From: Skeletonema tropicum
Lineage: Eukaryota > Bacillariophyta > Thalassiosirophyceae > Thalassiosirales > Thalassiosiraceae
Assembly: GCA_037178625.1 (NCBI GenBank)
Contig: CM074131.1
Span: 1,054,001-1,118,000, forward strand
Direction of reading: 5' to 3'
Length of the DNA stretch: 64,000 nt
Part shown: one piece after another, positions 20,352-32,499 of the stretch
How positions within the stretch are numbered: the stretch's first letter is position 1
Layout: every line of letters begins with the position of its first letter
Translations under genes and position numbers: made by a program
Notes under the pieces: model-generated
What the model saw: only the letters and a program-made list of their open reading frames with translations
Told to the model about the DNA's origin: nothing
Database searches by the model: none

Positions 20352-21033
20352 GTCGTGGTGACGTGCATTGGTACTTTAGTTTGTGTCTGGTTGTAGATCA
20401 GTAATCGTCTTTTGGTAAGGGCAGCTCATAGCAAGCGTAGACAATCTTTCGAGTTGAAGCCCTCGCTCTCTCATCATCTTTAATTCTTCCGTTCACGTTG
20501 TTCCTCCCGGAATGTTGACCTCTTTTTATTGAAGCTTATTTTTCGTTGCTTTATCATTTCCTCTTGGAGCAGGACCTCGGCATTCTCCTTGCTTCTAATG
20601 ATCTTGAAACGTTCTAAACGATGCTTTGCGAGTACTTGCATAGTTTCCAAACGCCTTTGTACGCCAACAACCTTTTCATCTGTATCTTTGCACTTGAGAC
20701 TGGAGGATTCTTGTTGATTTTGCGTTAGCTGCTGCTGCTGCTGCTGCTGCTGCAGTCGTGATAATTTCAATTGAGCATGTAACTCTTGCTGCTTGGCTTC
20801 ACTCTTTACTTTGTTTGCACTACATACGTTGTGATCTCTCAACGATACGTTTCCGTAGGTCTTCAACTCTATCAATCCCCTCCGCGTTTTGTCCCGCTTG
20901 TGTGTGGCAGCTTAAAGTTCTTTTAACAACTCTTGCTTCATCAATTCCACTTCAATTTCACTTACTGCGTTGCTTTATCTTTACCTCTTGAAATAAAACC
21001 TCGGCGGCATTCTCCTTCTCAAGAGCATTGAAC
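20352..21033 (-). pseudogene. CC fragment, unit 4
   Basis: 22-bp deletion present, eight CAG repeats. The spacer upstream of it reads CATAGTCATGG, a variant shared with units 5 and 8. Confidence 0.8.
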
Positions 21034-21882
21034 TGATGAACTGACATCTGAACTAAAACCTAAGCTACTTCCACTCAAAAATGTAGTAGTAGGATTGTCG
21101 GATGATCGTCGTCAACATCTGGAGTACGAAATATAGCAGCATTATTTTGCCCGTCAAAATTCTGTGTCGACATCAGCTGCGACGTACGTCATCTGGATAC
21201 ACGCGCTCATGAGGCCCTATCATTACATACAAAACCTCGAGATTTTTGCCACTACGTTGTCAATACTTCGTCATCTCCGACTGTTGTGTTCACCTCCGTT
21301 CCTTCTGAATTGCCATCTTCTTACAGCTTTGCGCCTACAACATAAAACCCGCTTATCTTATGTAGGAGTCATTATTACCGCTACCCAACACACTACTGTC
21401 ACCGCTCTTCGGTATGGTACCCTCTGTGGTGGCAACCTATGGCAACCAAGATACTGCTCAGTAAGTGTGAGGTGGTTCGCTTGTTCCCTTGTTGAGGTGT
21501 TGTGCAGCATACATTAATAAAAGCAACGCAGCTGTAAGATACTTATCGTAGATATGATGTGTTGCACAGCGTGTTCAATTTCTCTGCGTCGATGAGGTCG
21601 GCAGCAAGTCCTGTTTTGATAGCTTCGTGAGAGATCTCAAATATTTTGACTAATGAAAACTGAATGACTTGCTTTCAACAATTATGTAGAATCAAAGACG
21701 AAGCTTCGATCTATCCACCTCACATGCTTTTGTGACTGTCCAAGCAACACATCATGCAATGCAGCCACAAACACGTCGTGTCAACTTTGTTTGAAAAGCA
21801 TTCCGATGTCCTTCACCTACCTCTCATAAAATCGATTCACTAATCATTACAACATCTCTCTACAACAGCAACAACAATCAAA

Positions 21883-22515
21883 ATGATGAAGCTTGCTCTT
21901 ATTTCCACCCTTGCCGGCTCTGCCGCTGCCTTCGCCCCTGCTCAAACCGGCGCTCGCTCCACCAGCCTCAATGCATTCACCGCCGCCGATCTTCCCGGTG
22001 CTATCGCTCCCATGGGCTTCTTCGATCCTCTTGGATTTGCTGAGAAGGCTGACGAGGCCACCCTCAAGCGTTACCGTGAGGCCGAGATCACCCACGGACG
22101 TGTTGCCATGCTTGCCGTTGTTGGATTCTTCGTCGGCGAAGCTGTTGAGGGATCATCATTCCTCTTCGATGCATCCATCTCTGGCCCTGCCATCTCTCAC
22201 CCAGGTCAGGTTCCCGGAGGCTGGGATGCCCTCATCATTGCCGGAATCGGCTTCGCTGAGCTGCAGCGTGCCAAGACTGGCTGGGTTGACCCCGCCGATG
22301 TGAAGTTCGACCAGGCAGGTGCATTGAACTCTGACTACTACCCTGGTGATATTGGATTTGATCCCCTTGGCTTGAAGCCCGAGGATCCTGAGGAGCTTAA
22401 TGTTTTGATTACCAAGGAGCTTCAGAATGGACGTCTTGCCATGCTTGCGGCTGCAGGTTTCTTGGCCCAAGAGGCAGTTGATGGCAAGGGCATTATTGAG
22501 CACTTCTCCTCATAA
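21883..22515 (+). CDS. FCP: FCP copy 5
   Basis: Intact 210 aa, S13. It carries the silent TCA variant of copies 4 and 8. The 5' UTR has CAACAGCAACAAC, a one-base-longer form shared only with copy 6. An additional AATAG repeat lies after the stop near 22620. Confidence 0.95.
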   Translation: MMKLALISTLAGSAAAFAPAQTGARSTSLNAFTAADLPGAIAPMGFFDPLGFAEKADEATLKRYREAEITHGRVAMLAVVGFFVGEAVEGSSFLFDASISGPAISHPGQVPGGWDALIIAGIGFAELQRAKTGWVDPADVKFDQAGALNSDYYPGDIGFDPLGLKPEDPEELNVLITKELQNGRLAMLAAAGFLAQEAVDGKGIIEHFSS

Positions 22516-22898
22516 GAAGATAAATTACCACACACGACAACAAAATGATCCACAACACCACCAAATTTTTGAAAATTATAGATGCTGGAATGGCATGGCG
22601 TTATTCCATTGTAAATAGAATAGAATAGAATAGAATAGAGATAGAGTATAAGCTAGAAAATCGCACTGAAACTATGACACCAAGCTGACAAACATTCTCA
22701 TCGAAATATTACTTATCTATTCTTTCTACTCGCATGGATGAGCTCAAATCGTGTCAGCTGCTTTACTCACAAGAAGTAGCATGATCCACTCAGACTCAGA
22801 CAGGGATCTACTCATCCAAGTGTATATAATACTCAATTCATAGTCATGGCTTGTTGTGAAGTAACGAGTGAATCATTAATATGGTTAAATGCGAAGGA

Positions 22899-23583
22899 GT
22901 CGTGGTGACGTGCATTGGTACTTTAGTTTGTGTCTGGTTGTAGATCAGTAATCGTCTTTTGGTAAGGGCAGCTCATAGCAAGCGTAGACAATCTTTCGAG
23001 TTGAAGCCCTCGCTCTCTCATCATCTTTAATTCTTCCGTTCACGTTGTTCCTCCCGGAATGTTGACCTCTTTTTATTGAAGCTTATTTTTCGTTGCTTTA
23101 TCATTTCCTCTTGGAGCAGGACCTCGGCATTCTCCTTGCTTCTAATGATCTTGAAACGTTCTAAACGATGCTTTGCGAGTACTTGCATAGTTTCCAAACG
23201 CCTTTGTACGCCAACAACCTTTTCATCTGTATCTTTGCACTTGAGACTGGAGGATTCTTGTTGATTTTGCGTTAGCTGCTGCTGCTGCTGCTGCTGCTGC
23301 TGCAGTCGTGATAATTTCAATTGAGCATGTAACTCTTGCTGCTTGGCTTCACTCTTTACTTTGTTTGCACTACATACGTTGTGATCTCTCAACGATACGT
23401 TTCCGTAGGTCTTCAACTCTATCAATCCCCTCCGCGTTTTGTCCCGCTTGTGTGTGGCAGCTTAAAGTTCTTTTAACAACTCTTGCTTCATCAATTCCAC
23501 TTCAATTTCACTTACTGCGTTGCTTTATCTTTACCTCTTGAAATAAAACCTCGGCGGCATTCTCCTTCTCAAGAGCATTGAAC
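22899..23583 (-). pseudogene. CC fragment, unit 5
   Basis: 22-bp deletion present, nine CAG repeats, CATAGTCATGG spacer variant. Confidence 0.8.
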
Positions 23584-24433
23584 TGATGAACTGACATCTG
23601 AACTAAAACCTAAGCTACTTCCACTCAAAAAATGTAGTAGTAGGATTGTCGGATGATCGTCGTCAACATCTGGAGTACGAAATATAGCAGCATTATTTTG
23701 CCCGTCAAAATTCTGTGTCGACATCAGCTGCGACGTACGTCATCTGGATACACGCGCTCATGAGGCCCTATCATTACATACAAAACCTCGAGATTTTTGC
23801 CACTACGTTGTCAATACTTCGTCATCTCCGACTGTTGTGTTCACCTCCGTTCCTTCTGAATTGCCATCTTCTTACAGCTTTGCGCCTACAACATAAAACC
23901 CGCTTATCTTATGTAGGAGTCATTATTACCGCTACCCAACACACTACTGTCACCGCTCTTCGGTATGGTACCCTCTGTGGTGGCAACCTATGGCAACCAA
24001 GATACTGCTCAGTAAGTGTGAGGTGGTTCGCTTGTTCCCTTGTTGAGGTGTTGTGCAGCATACATTAATAAAAGCAACGCAGCTGTAAGATACTTATCGT
24101 AGATATGATGTGTTGCACAGCGTGTTCAATTTCTCTGCGTCGATGAGGTCGGCAGCAAGTCCTGTTTTGATAGCTTCGTGAGAGATCTCAAATATTTTGA
24201 CTAATGAAAACTGAATGACTTGCTTTCAACAATTATGTAGAATCAAAGACGAAGCTTCGATCTATCCACCTCACATGCTTTTGTGACTGTCCAAGCAACA
24301 CATCATGCAATGCAGCCACAAACACGTCGTGTCAACTTTGTTTGAAAAGCATTCCGATGTCCTTCACCTACCTCTCATAAAATCGATTCACTAATCATTA
24401 CAACATCTCTCTACAACAGCAACAACAATCAAA

Positions 24434-25066
24434 ATGATGAAGCTTGCTCTTATTTCCACCCTTGCGGGCTATGCCGCTGCCTTCGCCCCTGCTCAAACCG
24501 GCGCTCGCTCCACCAGCCTCAATGCATTCACCGCCGCCGATCTTCCCGGTGCTATCGCTCCCATGGGCTTCTTCGATCCTCTTGGATTTGCTGAGAAGGC
24601 TGACGAGGCCACCCTCAAGCGTTACCGTGAGGCCGAGATCACCCACGGACGTGTTGCCATGCTTGCCGTTGTTGGATTCTTCGTCGGCGAAGCTGTTGAG
24701 GGATCATCCTTCCTCTTCGATGCATCCATCTCTGGCCCTGCCATCTCTCACCCAGGTCAGGTTCCCGGAGGCTGGGATGCCCTCATCATTGCCGGAATCG
24801 GCTTCGCTGAGCTGCAGCGTGCCAAGACTGGCTGGGTTGACCCCGCCGATGTGAAGTTCGACCAGGCAGGTGCATTGAACTCTGACTACTACCCTGGTGA
24901 TATTGGATTTGATCCCCTTGGCTTGAAGCCCGAGGATCCTGAGGAGCTTAATGTTTTGATTACCAAGGAGCTTCAGAATGGACGTCTTGCCATGCTTGCG
25001 GCTGCAGGTTTCTTGGCCCAAGAGGCAGTTGATGGCAAGGGCATTATTGAGCACTTCTCCTCATAA
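24434..25066 (+). CDS. FCP: FCP copy 6
   Basis: Intact 210 aa, Y13 as in copies 2 and 3, but with the CAACAGCAACAAC 5' UTR of copy 5. This mosaic implies an exchange between the 5' UTR and codon 13. Confidence 0.95.
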   Translation: MMKLALISTLAGYAAAFAPAQTGARSTSLNAFTAADLPGAIAPMGFFDPLGFAEKADEATLKRYREAEITHGRVAMLAVVGFFVGEAVEGSSFLFDASISGPAISHPGQVPGGWDALIIAGIGFAELQRAKTGWVDPADVKFDQAGALNSDYYPGDIGFDPLGLKPEDPEELNVLITKELQNGRLAMLAAAGFLAQEAVDGKGIIEHFSS

Positions 25067-25443
25067 GAAGATAAATTACCACACACGACAACAAAATGAT
25101 CCACAACACCACCAAATTTTTGAAAATTATAGATGCTGGAATGGCATGGCGTTATTCCATTGTAAATAGAATAGAATAGAATAGAGATAGAGTATAAGCT
25201 AGAAAATCGCACTGAAACTATGACACCAAGCTGACAAACATTCTCATCGAAATATTACTTATCTATTCTTTCTACTCGCATGGATGAGCTCAAATCGTGT
25301 CAGCTGCTTTACTCACAAGAAGTAGCATGATCCACTCAGACTCAGACAGGGATCTACTCATCCAAGTGTATATAATACTCAATTCATGTCATGGCTTGTT
25401 GTGAAGTAACGAGTGAATCATTAATATGGTTAAATGCGAAGGA

Positions 25444-26123
25444 GTCGTGGTGACGTGCATTGGTACTTTAGTTTGTGTCTGGTTGTAAGATCAGTAATCG
25501 TCTTTTGGTAAGGGCAGCTCATAGCAAGCGTAGACAATCTTTCGAGTTGAAGCCCTCGCTCTCTCATCATCTTTAATTCTTCCGTTCACGTTGTTCCTCC
25601 CGGAATGTTGACCTCTTTTTATTGAAGCTTATTTTTCGTTGCTTTATCATTTCCTCTTGGAGCAGGACCTCGGCATTCTCCTTGCTTCTAATGATCTTGA
25701 AACGTTCTAAACGATGCTTTGCGAGTACTTGCATAGTTTCCAAACGCCTTTGTACGCCAACAACCTTTTCATCTGTATCTTTGCACTTGAGACTGGAGGA
25801 TTCTTGTTGATTTTGCGTTAGCTGCTGCTGCTGCTGCTGCTGCAGTCGTGATAATTTCAATTGAGCATGTAACTCTTGCTGCTTGGCTTCACTCTTTACT
25901 TTGTTTGCACTACATACGTTGTGATCTCTCAACGATACGTTTCCGTAGGTCTTCAACTCTATCAATCCCCTCCGCGTTTTGTCCCGCTTGTGTGTGGCAG
26001 CTTAAAGTTCTTTTAACAACTCTTGCTTCATCAATTCCACTTCAATTTCACTTACTGCGTTGCTTTATCTTTACCTCTTGAAATAAAACCTCGGCGGCAT
26101 TCTCCTTCTCAAGAGCATTGAAC
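25444..26123 (-). pseudogene. CC fragment, unit 6
   Basis: 22-bp deletion present, seven CAG repeats, one extra A near 25488. Confidence 0.8.
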
Positions 26124-26972
26124 TGATGAACTGACATCTGAACTAAAACCTAAGCTACTTCCACTCAAAAAATGTAGTAGTAGGATTGTCGGATGATCGT
26201 CGTCAACATCTGGAGTACGAAATATAGCAGCATTATTTTGCCCGTCAAAATTCTGTGTCGACATCAGCTGCGACGTACGTCATCTGGATACACGCGCTCA
26301 TGAGGCCCTATCATTACATACAAAACCTCGAGATTTTTGCCACTACGTTGTCAATACTTCGTCATCTCCGACTGTTGTGTTCACCTCCGTTCCTTCTGAA
26401 TTGCCATCTTCTTACAGCTTTGCGCCTACAACATAAAACCCGCTTATCTTATGTAGGAGTCATTATTACCGCTACCCAACACACTACTGTCACCGCTCTT
26501 CGGTATGGTACCCTCTGTGGTGGCAACCTATGGCAACCAAGATACTGCTCAGTAAGTGTGAGGTGGTTCGCTTGTTCCCTTGTTGAGGTGTTGTGCAGCA
26601 TACATTAATAAAAGCAACGCAGCTGTAAGATACTTATCGTAGATATGATGTGTTGCACAGCGTGTTCAATTTCTCTGCGTCGATGAGGTCGGCAGCAAGT
26701 CCTGTTTTGATAGCTTCGTGAGAGATCTCAAATATTTTGACTAATGAAAACTGAATGACTTGCTTTCAACAATTATGTAGAATCAAAGACGAAGCTTCGA
26801 TCTATCCACCTCACATGCTTTTGTGACTGTCCAAGCAACACATCATGCAATGCAGCCACAAACACGTCGTGTCAACTTTGTTTGAAAAGCATTCCGATGT
26901 CCTTCACCTACCTCTCATAAAATCGATTCACTAATCATTACAACATCTCTCTACAACACAACAACAATCAAA

Positions 26973-27605
26973 ATGATTAAGCTTGCTCTTATTTCCGCCC
27001 TTGCCGGCTCTGCCGCTGCCTTCGCCCCTGCTCAAACCGGCGCTCGCTCCACCAGCCTCAATGCATTCACCGCCGCCGATCTTCCCGGTGCTATCGCTCC
27101 CATGGGCTTCTTCGATCCTCTTGGATTTGCTGAGAAGGCTGACGAGGCCACCCTCAAGCGTTACCGTGAGGCCGAGATCACCCACGGACGTGTTGCCATG
27201 CTTGCCGTTGTTGGATTCTTCGTCGGCGAAGCTGTTGAGGGATCATCCTTCCTCTTCGATGCATCCATCTCTGGCCCTGCCATCTCTCACCCAGGTCAGG
27301 TTCCCGGAGGCTGGGATGCCCTCATCATTGCCGGAATCGGCTTCGCTGAGCTGCAGCGTGCCAAGACTGGCTGGGTTGACCCCGCCGATGTGAAGTTCGA
27401 CCAGGCAGGTGCATTGAACTCTGACTACTACCCTGGTGATATTGGATTTGATCCCCTTGGCTTGAAGCCCGAGGATCCTGAGGAGCTTAATGTTTTGATT
27501 ACCAAGGAGCTTCAGAATGGACGTCTTGCCATGCTTGCGGCTGCAGGTTTCTTGGCCCAAGAGGCAGTTGATGGCAAGGGCATTATTGAGCACTTCTCCT
27601 CATAA
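26973..27605 (+). CDS. FCP: FCP copy 7
   Basis: Intact 210 aa. The signal peptide has I2 and A9 (ATGATTAAG start, TCCGCC). The mature part is unchanged. The 5' UTR has CAACACAACAAC, shared with copies 4, 8 and 9. Confidence 0.95.
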   Translation: MIKLALISALAGSAAAFAPAQTGARSTSLNAFTAADLPGAIAPMGFFDPLGFAEKADEATLKRYREAEITHGRVAMLAVVGFFVGEAVEGSSFLFDASISGPAISHPGQVPGGWDALIIAGIGFAELQRAKTGWVDPADVKFDQAGALNSDYYPGDIGFDPLGLKPEDPEELNVLITKELQNGRLAMLAAAGFLAQEAVDGKGIIEHFSS

Positions 27606-27982
27606 GAAGATAAATTACCACACACGACAACAAAATGATCCACAACACCACCAAATTTTTGAAAATTATAGATGCTGGAATGGCATGGCGTTATTCCATT
27701 GTAAATAGAATAGAATAGAATAGAGATAGAGTATAAGCTAGAAAATCGCACTGAAACTATGACACCAAGCTGACAAACATTCTCATCGAAATATTACTTA
27801 TCTATTCTTTCTACTCGCATGGATGAGCTCAAATCGTGTCAGCTGCTTTACTCACAAGAAGTAGCATGATCCACTCAGACTCAGACAGGGATCTACTCAT
27901 CCAAGTGTATATAATACTCAATTCATGTCATGGCTTGTTGTGAAGTAACGAGTGAATCATTAATATGGTTAAATGCGAAGGA

Positions 27983-28358
27983 GTCGTGGTGACGTGCATT
28001 GGTACTTTAGTTTGTGTCTGGTTGTAGATCAGTAATCGTCTTTTGGTAAGGGCAGCTCATAGCAAGCGTAGACAATCTTTCGAGTTGAAGCCCTCGCTCT
28101 CTCATCATCTTTAATTCTTCCGTTCACGTTGTTCCTCCCGGAATGTTGACCTCTTTTTATTGAAGCTTATTTTTCGTTGCTTTATCATTTCCTCTTGGAG
28201 CAGGACCTCGGCATTCTCCTTGCTTCTAATGATCTTGAAACGTTCTAAACGATGCTTTGCGAGTACTTGCATAGTTTCCAAACGCCTTTGTACGCCAACA
28301 ACCTTTTCATCTGTATCTTTGCACTTGAGACTGGAGGATTCTTGTTGATTTTGCGTTA

Positions 28359-28396
<38 letters not shown>

Positions 28397-28676
28397 AGTC
28401 GTGATAATTTCAATTGAGCATGTAACTCTTGCTGCTTGGCTTCACTCTTTACTTTGTTTGCACTACATACGTTGTGATCTCTCAACGATACGTTTCCGTA
28501 GGTCTTCAACTCTATCAATCCCCTCCGCGTTTTGTCCCGCTTGTGTGTGGCAGCTTAAAGTTCTTTTAACAACTCTTGCTTCATCAATTCCACTTCAATT
28601 TCACTTACTGCGTTGCTTTATCTTTACCTCTTGAAATAAAACCTCGGCGGCATTCTCCTTCTCAAGAGCATTGAAC
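27983..28676 (-). pseudogene. CC fragment, unit 7
   Basis: 22-bp deletion present and the longest tract of the series, twelve CAG repeats (28360-28395). Confidence 0.8.
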
Positions 28677-29525
28677 TGATGAACTGACATCTGAACTAAA
28701 ACCTAAGCTACTTCCACTCAAAAAATGTAGTAGTAGGATTGTCGGATGATCGTCGTCAACATCTGGAGTACGAAATATAGCAGCATTATTTTGCCCGTCA
28801 AAATTCTGTGTCGACATCAGCTGCGACGTACGTCATCTGGATACACGCGCTCATGAGGCCCTATCATTACATACAAAACCTCGAGATTTTTGCCACTACG
28901 TTGTCAATACTTCGTCATCTCCGACTGTTGTGTTCACCTCCGTTCCTTCTGAATTGCCATCTTCTTACAGCTTTGCGCCTACAACATAAAACCCGCTTAT
29001 CTTATGTAGGAGTCATTATTACCGCTACCCAACACACTACTGTCACCGCTCTTCGGTATGGTACCCTCTGTGGTGGCAACCTATGGCAACCAAGATACTG
29101 CTCAGTAAGTGTGAGGTGGTTCGCTTGTTCCCTTGTTGAGGTGTTGTGCAGCATACATTAATAAAAGCAACGCAGCTGTAAGATACTTATCGTAGATATG
29201 ATGTGTTGCACAGCGTGTTCAATTTCTCTGCGTCGATGAGGTCGGCAGCAAGTCCTGTTTTGATAGCTTCGTGAGAGATCTCAAATATTTTGACTAATGA
29301 AAACTGAATGACTTGCTTTCAACAATTGTGTAGAATCAAAGACGAAGCTTCGATCTATCCACCTCACATGCTTTTGTGACTGTCCAAGCAACACATCATG
29401 CAATGCAGCCACAAACACGTCGTGTCAACTTTGTTTGAAAAGCATTCCGATGTCCTTCACCTACCTCTCATAAAATCGATTCACTAATCATTACAACATC
29501 TCTCTACAACACAACAACAATCAAA

Positions 29526-30158
29526 ATGATTAAGCTTGCTCTTATTTCCGCCCTTGCCGGCTCTGCCGCTGCCTTCGCCCCTGCTCAAACCGGCGCTCGC
29601 TCCACCAGCCTCAATGCATTCACCGCCGCCGATCTTCCCGGTGCTATCGCTCCCATGGGCTTCTTCGATCCTCTTGGATTTGCTGAGAAGGCTGACGAGG
29701 CCACCCTCAAGCGTTACCGTGAGGCCGAGATCACCCACGGACGTGTTGCCATGCTTGCCGTTGTTGGATTCTTCGTCGGCGAAGCTGTTGAGGGATCATC
29801 ATTCCTCTTCGATGCATCCATCTCTGGCCCTGCCATCTCTCACCCAGGTCAGGTTCCCGGAGGCTGGGATGCCCTCATCATTGCCGGAATCGGCTTCGCT
29901 GAGCTGCAGCGTGCCAAGACTGGCTGGGTTGACCCCGCCGATGTGAAGTTCGACCAGGCAGGTGCATTGAACTCTGACTACTACCCTGGTGATATTGGAT
30001 TTGATCCCCTTGGCTTGAAGCCCGAGGATCCTGAGGAGCTTAATGTTTTGATTACCAAGGAGCTTCAGAATGGACGTCTTGCCATGCTTGCGGCTGCAGG
30101 TTTCTTGGCCCAAGAGGCAGTTGATGGCAAGGGCATTATTGAGCACTTCTCCTCATAA
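29526..30158 (+). CDS. FCP: FCP copy 8
   Basis: Intact 210 aa with I2 and A9 like copy 7, plus the silent TCA variant at codon 92 and the downstream CATAGTCATGG spacer seen in units 4 and 5. Last copy before the array is interrupted. Confidence 0.95.
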   Translation: MIKLALISALAGSAAAFAPAQTGARSTSLNAFTAADLPGAIAPMGFFDPLGFAEKADEATLKRYREAEITHGRVAMLAVVGFFVGEAVEGSSFLFDASISGPAISHPGQVPGGWDALIIAGIGFAELQRAKTGWVDPADVKFDQAGALNSDYYPGDIGFDPLGLKPEDPEELNVLITKELQNGRLAMLAAAGFLAQEAVDGKGIIEHFSS

Positions 30159-30536
30159 GAAGATAAATTACCACACACGACAACAAAATGATCCACAACA
30201 CCACCAAATTTTTGAAAATTATAGATGCTGGAATGGCATGGCGTTATTCCATTGTAAATAGAATAGAATAGAATAGAGATAGAGTATAAGCTAGAAAATC
30301 GCACTGAAACTATGACACCAAGCTGACAAACATTCTCATCGAAATATTACTTATCTATTCTTTCTACTCGCATGGATGAGCTCAAATCGTGTCAGCTGCT
30401 TTACTCACAAGAAGTAGCATGATCCACTCAGACTCAGACAGGGATCTACTCATCCAAGTGTATATAATACTCAATTCATAGTCATGGCTTGTTGCGAAGT
30501 AACGAGTGAATCATTAATATGGTTAAATGCGAAGGA

Positions 30537-31079
30537 GTCGTGGTGACGTGCATTGGTACTTTAGTTTGTGTCTGGTTGTAGATCAGTAATCGTCTTTTGG
30601 TAAGGGCAGCTCATAGCAAGCGTAGACAATCTTTCGAGTTGAAGCCCTCGCTCTCTCATCATCTTTAATTCTTGTTCCTGTTTAGCAATCAGCTTCCGTT
30701 CACGTTGTTCCTCCCGGAATGTTGACCTCTTTTTATTGAAGCTTATTTTTCGTTGCTTTATCATTTCCTCTTGGATCAGGACCTCGGCATTCTCCTTGCT
30801 TCTAATGATCTTGAAACGTTCTAAACGATGCTTTGCGAGTACTTGCATAGTTTCCAAACGCCTTTGTACGCCAACAACCTTTTCATCTGTATCTTTGCAC
30901 TTGAGACTGGAGGATTCTTGTTGATTTTGCGTTAGCTGCTGCTGCTGCTGCAGTCGTGATAATTTCAATTGAGCATGTAACTCTTGCTGCTTGGCTTCAC
31001 TCTTTACTTTGTTTGCACTACATACGTTGTGATCTCTCAACGATACGTTTCCGTAGGTCTTCAACTCTATCAATCCCCT
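30537..31079 (-). pseudogene. CC fragment, unit 8 (edge copy)
   Basis: Like unit 1 it lacks the 22-bp deletion, so the two edge units keep the older form. Five CAG repeats, the shortest in the array. Homology to the other units stops abruptly at about 31079, where the BTB-containing insert begins. One residue change near 30776 (CTTGGATCAG) is private. Confidence 0.8.
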
Positions 31080-31095
31080 AATTTTCGCGAAGGAA

Positions 31096-31627
31096 ATGGC
31101 TAGCAATCCTGTATGGCATAGAATCTGCGCCTGGTCGATCATGTTGGATCCATCAAGTAACATCCTTGATGATTATGGCACCTTGGCGATCGTCGTGACC
31201 CTGAAGAGCGAGAACGGCCTCGGCGTTGCTTCTCCTTCTCCATTCATTCCAAGCAACCCAATGAGTGGCACGATTAGAGGCATGTTCCTCAACGAGGAGA
31301 CAGCAGACGTGCGCTTTGAAGTCAGCAGTGAGGACGCACATGAACATGAAGACGTCGACGTTGGAGATGATGCAGCGACCAGTACATTCTTCGCTCACAG
31401 TTCAATGTTAGAAAGATACATGCTTGCCTCTCTTTTCACCTTGCAAGACGAGGAGATTGTGACAGTATCAATCACCGATATGAAACCAATTGTCTTCCGT
31501 CACTCTCTGTACTATTTATACGGGGGGATATGTTGCAGAGGAAGAGCTAATCGCTCACGCCAAAGATATCATCGATGCTGCTAATAAGTATGGCATCGTC
31601 AATCTCAAGTTGGCGGCTATTGGATAG
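31096..31627 (+). pseudogene. BTB/POZ-domain gene, frameshifted
   Basis: The frame begins M-A-S-N-P-V-W (ATG at 31096) and carries a BTB-like block: F-L-N-E-E-T-A-D-V-R-F, then F-F-A-H-S-S-M-L, then V-F-R-H-S-L-Y-Y-L-Y-G-G. BTB proteins are often adaptors for Cullin-3 ubiquitin ligases. An extra G in the six-G run near 31523 breaks the frame. The +1 frame then continues with a natural BTB ending (E-E-L-I-A-H-A-K-D-I to K-L-A-A-I-G) and a stop at 31625-31627. It starts only 17 bp after the array border. It may be an inserted, decayed gene or one homopolymer error away from intact. Confidence 0.6.
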
Positions 31628-31792
31628 GCTAACACTACAGATCGCCTGCAACTCTGTCAAAAGATCTATCCCTGTAGGTGCAGAATGGGTCCCCTATAGA
31701 TCTAGACACAAAGAGTAAGAGTACTCACTGAAGACCATCGTAGATCGGCTAATCCTGTAAACTGTGTGGTCCTCTACTGCGTATTGGTAAAG

Positions 31793-31853
31793 AACTCACT
31801 CACTCACTCACACACTCACTCTTACGTCACTCACTCACACACTCACTCTTACG
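31793..31853. repeat. ACTC-rich tandem repeat
   Basis: Two copies of a 27-bp unit made of CACTCACT-like tetramers ending CTCTTACG. Confidence 0.7.
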
Positions 31854-31988
31854 GCTGAAATCCTGCGACATTAATTAGTAGCCTATGTAGAATCCAAAGT
31901 CAAAGATGAGGTACTCATTACAGGAATTCCTCTCGCACTTGAATGGCAGTAATAAGTGCTCATTGCAAAAGTCGCACTATGATATTGA

Positions 31989-32492
31989 TCAGAAGTCACA
32001 CGTATCTCTTGCCTTGCCCAGTTCACTTCCCCATTTGCTCGAACTGCATCCCTTTTCCCTCAAGATTGGCATTTGCGTTGTAGCCTCCTTCAGCAATGCG
32101 TGGTTGTAATGATCGAGGCGGCCGATGGCCGCACTTGCTGCATTCATTTCATTTCTCCGCTCTCCATATGTAATAGGCAACATGTTGTGGGTCGCTCCAA
32201 CTGAATCTACTATTACTAGATTTTGGCAGAAATCGAATACATCGTTGAAAGGTGGCAAGACGATTCGTTCCAATTTGTATCAGTTCATGAATGCGTCTTC
32301 CTCTAGTGCTAAAAGTTCTTCTCCAAATTCTGCCTCCGATAGCTCACAGCCATCAGCAAACGCCCCCCTTCCGATGGTTCTCACGATGGCATCCTGATGA
32401 TCCTTACTGAGATACCGTGAAAGCCCACTTTTAATGTGTTCACAGATAACCATCCTGATATTTTTCAGCGAGTGGCAGCGTTGGAATACCAA
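31989..32492 (-). pseudogene. Degenerate minus-strand reading frame, possible LRR-type diatom family relic
   Basis: Two adjoining frames (32492-32280 and 32273-31989) separated by a stop read as one protein-like sequence: a leucine-rich start (C-H-S-L-K-N-I), then a C-terminal region with R-R-N-E-M-N and H-Y-N-H-A-L-L-K-E-A-T-T. The tail resembles the ends of large BspA-type leucine-rich-repeat families of diatoms, recalled only in outline. No ATG-to-stop gene remains. Confidence 0.35.
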
Positions 32493-32499
32493 CCTGACG

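Larger units (their letters stand above)
10655..31079. repeat. Tandem array 1: eight ~2.54 kb [FCP + CC fragment] units
   Basis: Near-identical units put the FCP starts at 11702, 14266, 16802, 19340, 21883, 24434, 26973 and 29526 (spacings 2536-2564). Each unit holds, in order, a fragment of an upstream frame, the FCP promoter, the FCP CDS (+), its 3' region, and a rearranged, frameshifted CC fragment (-) with a CAG tract. Size differences come mainly from that tract, small indels in the promoter and a 22-bp deletion in units 2-7. The array is broken at about 31079 by unrelated sequence and resumes at 33719 with a diverged ninth unit. Confidence 0.95.
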
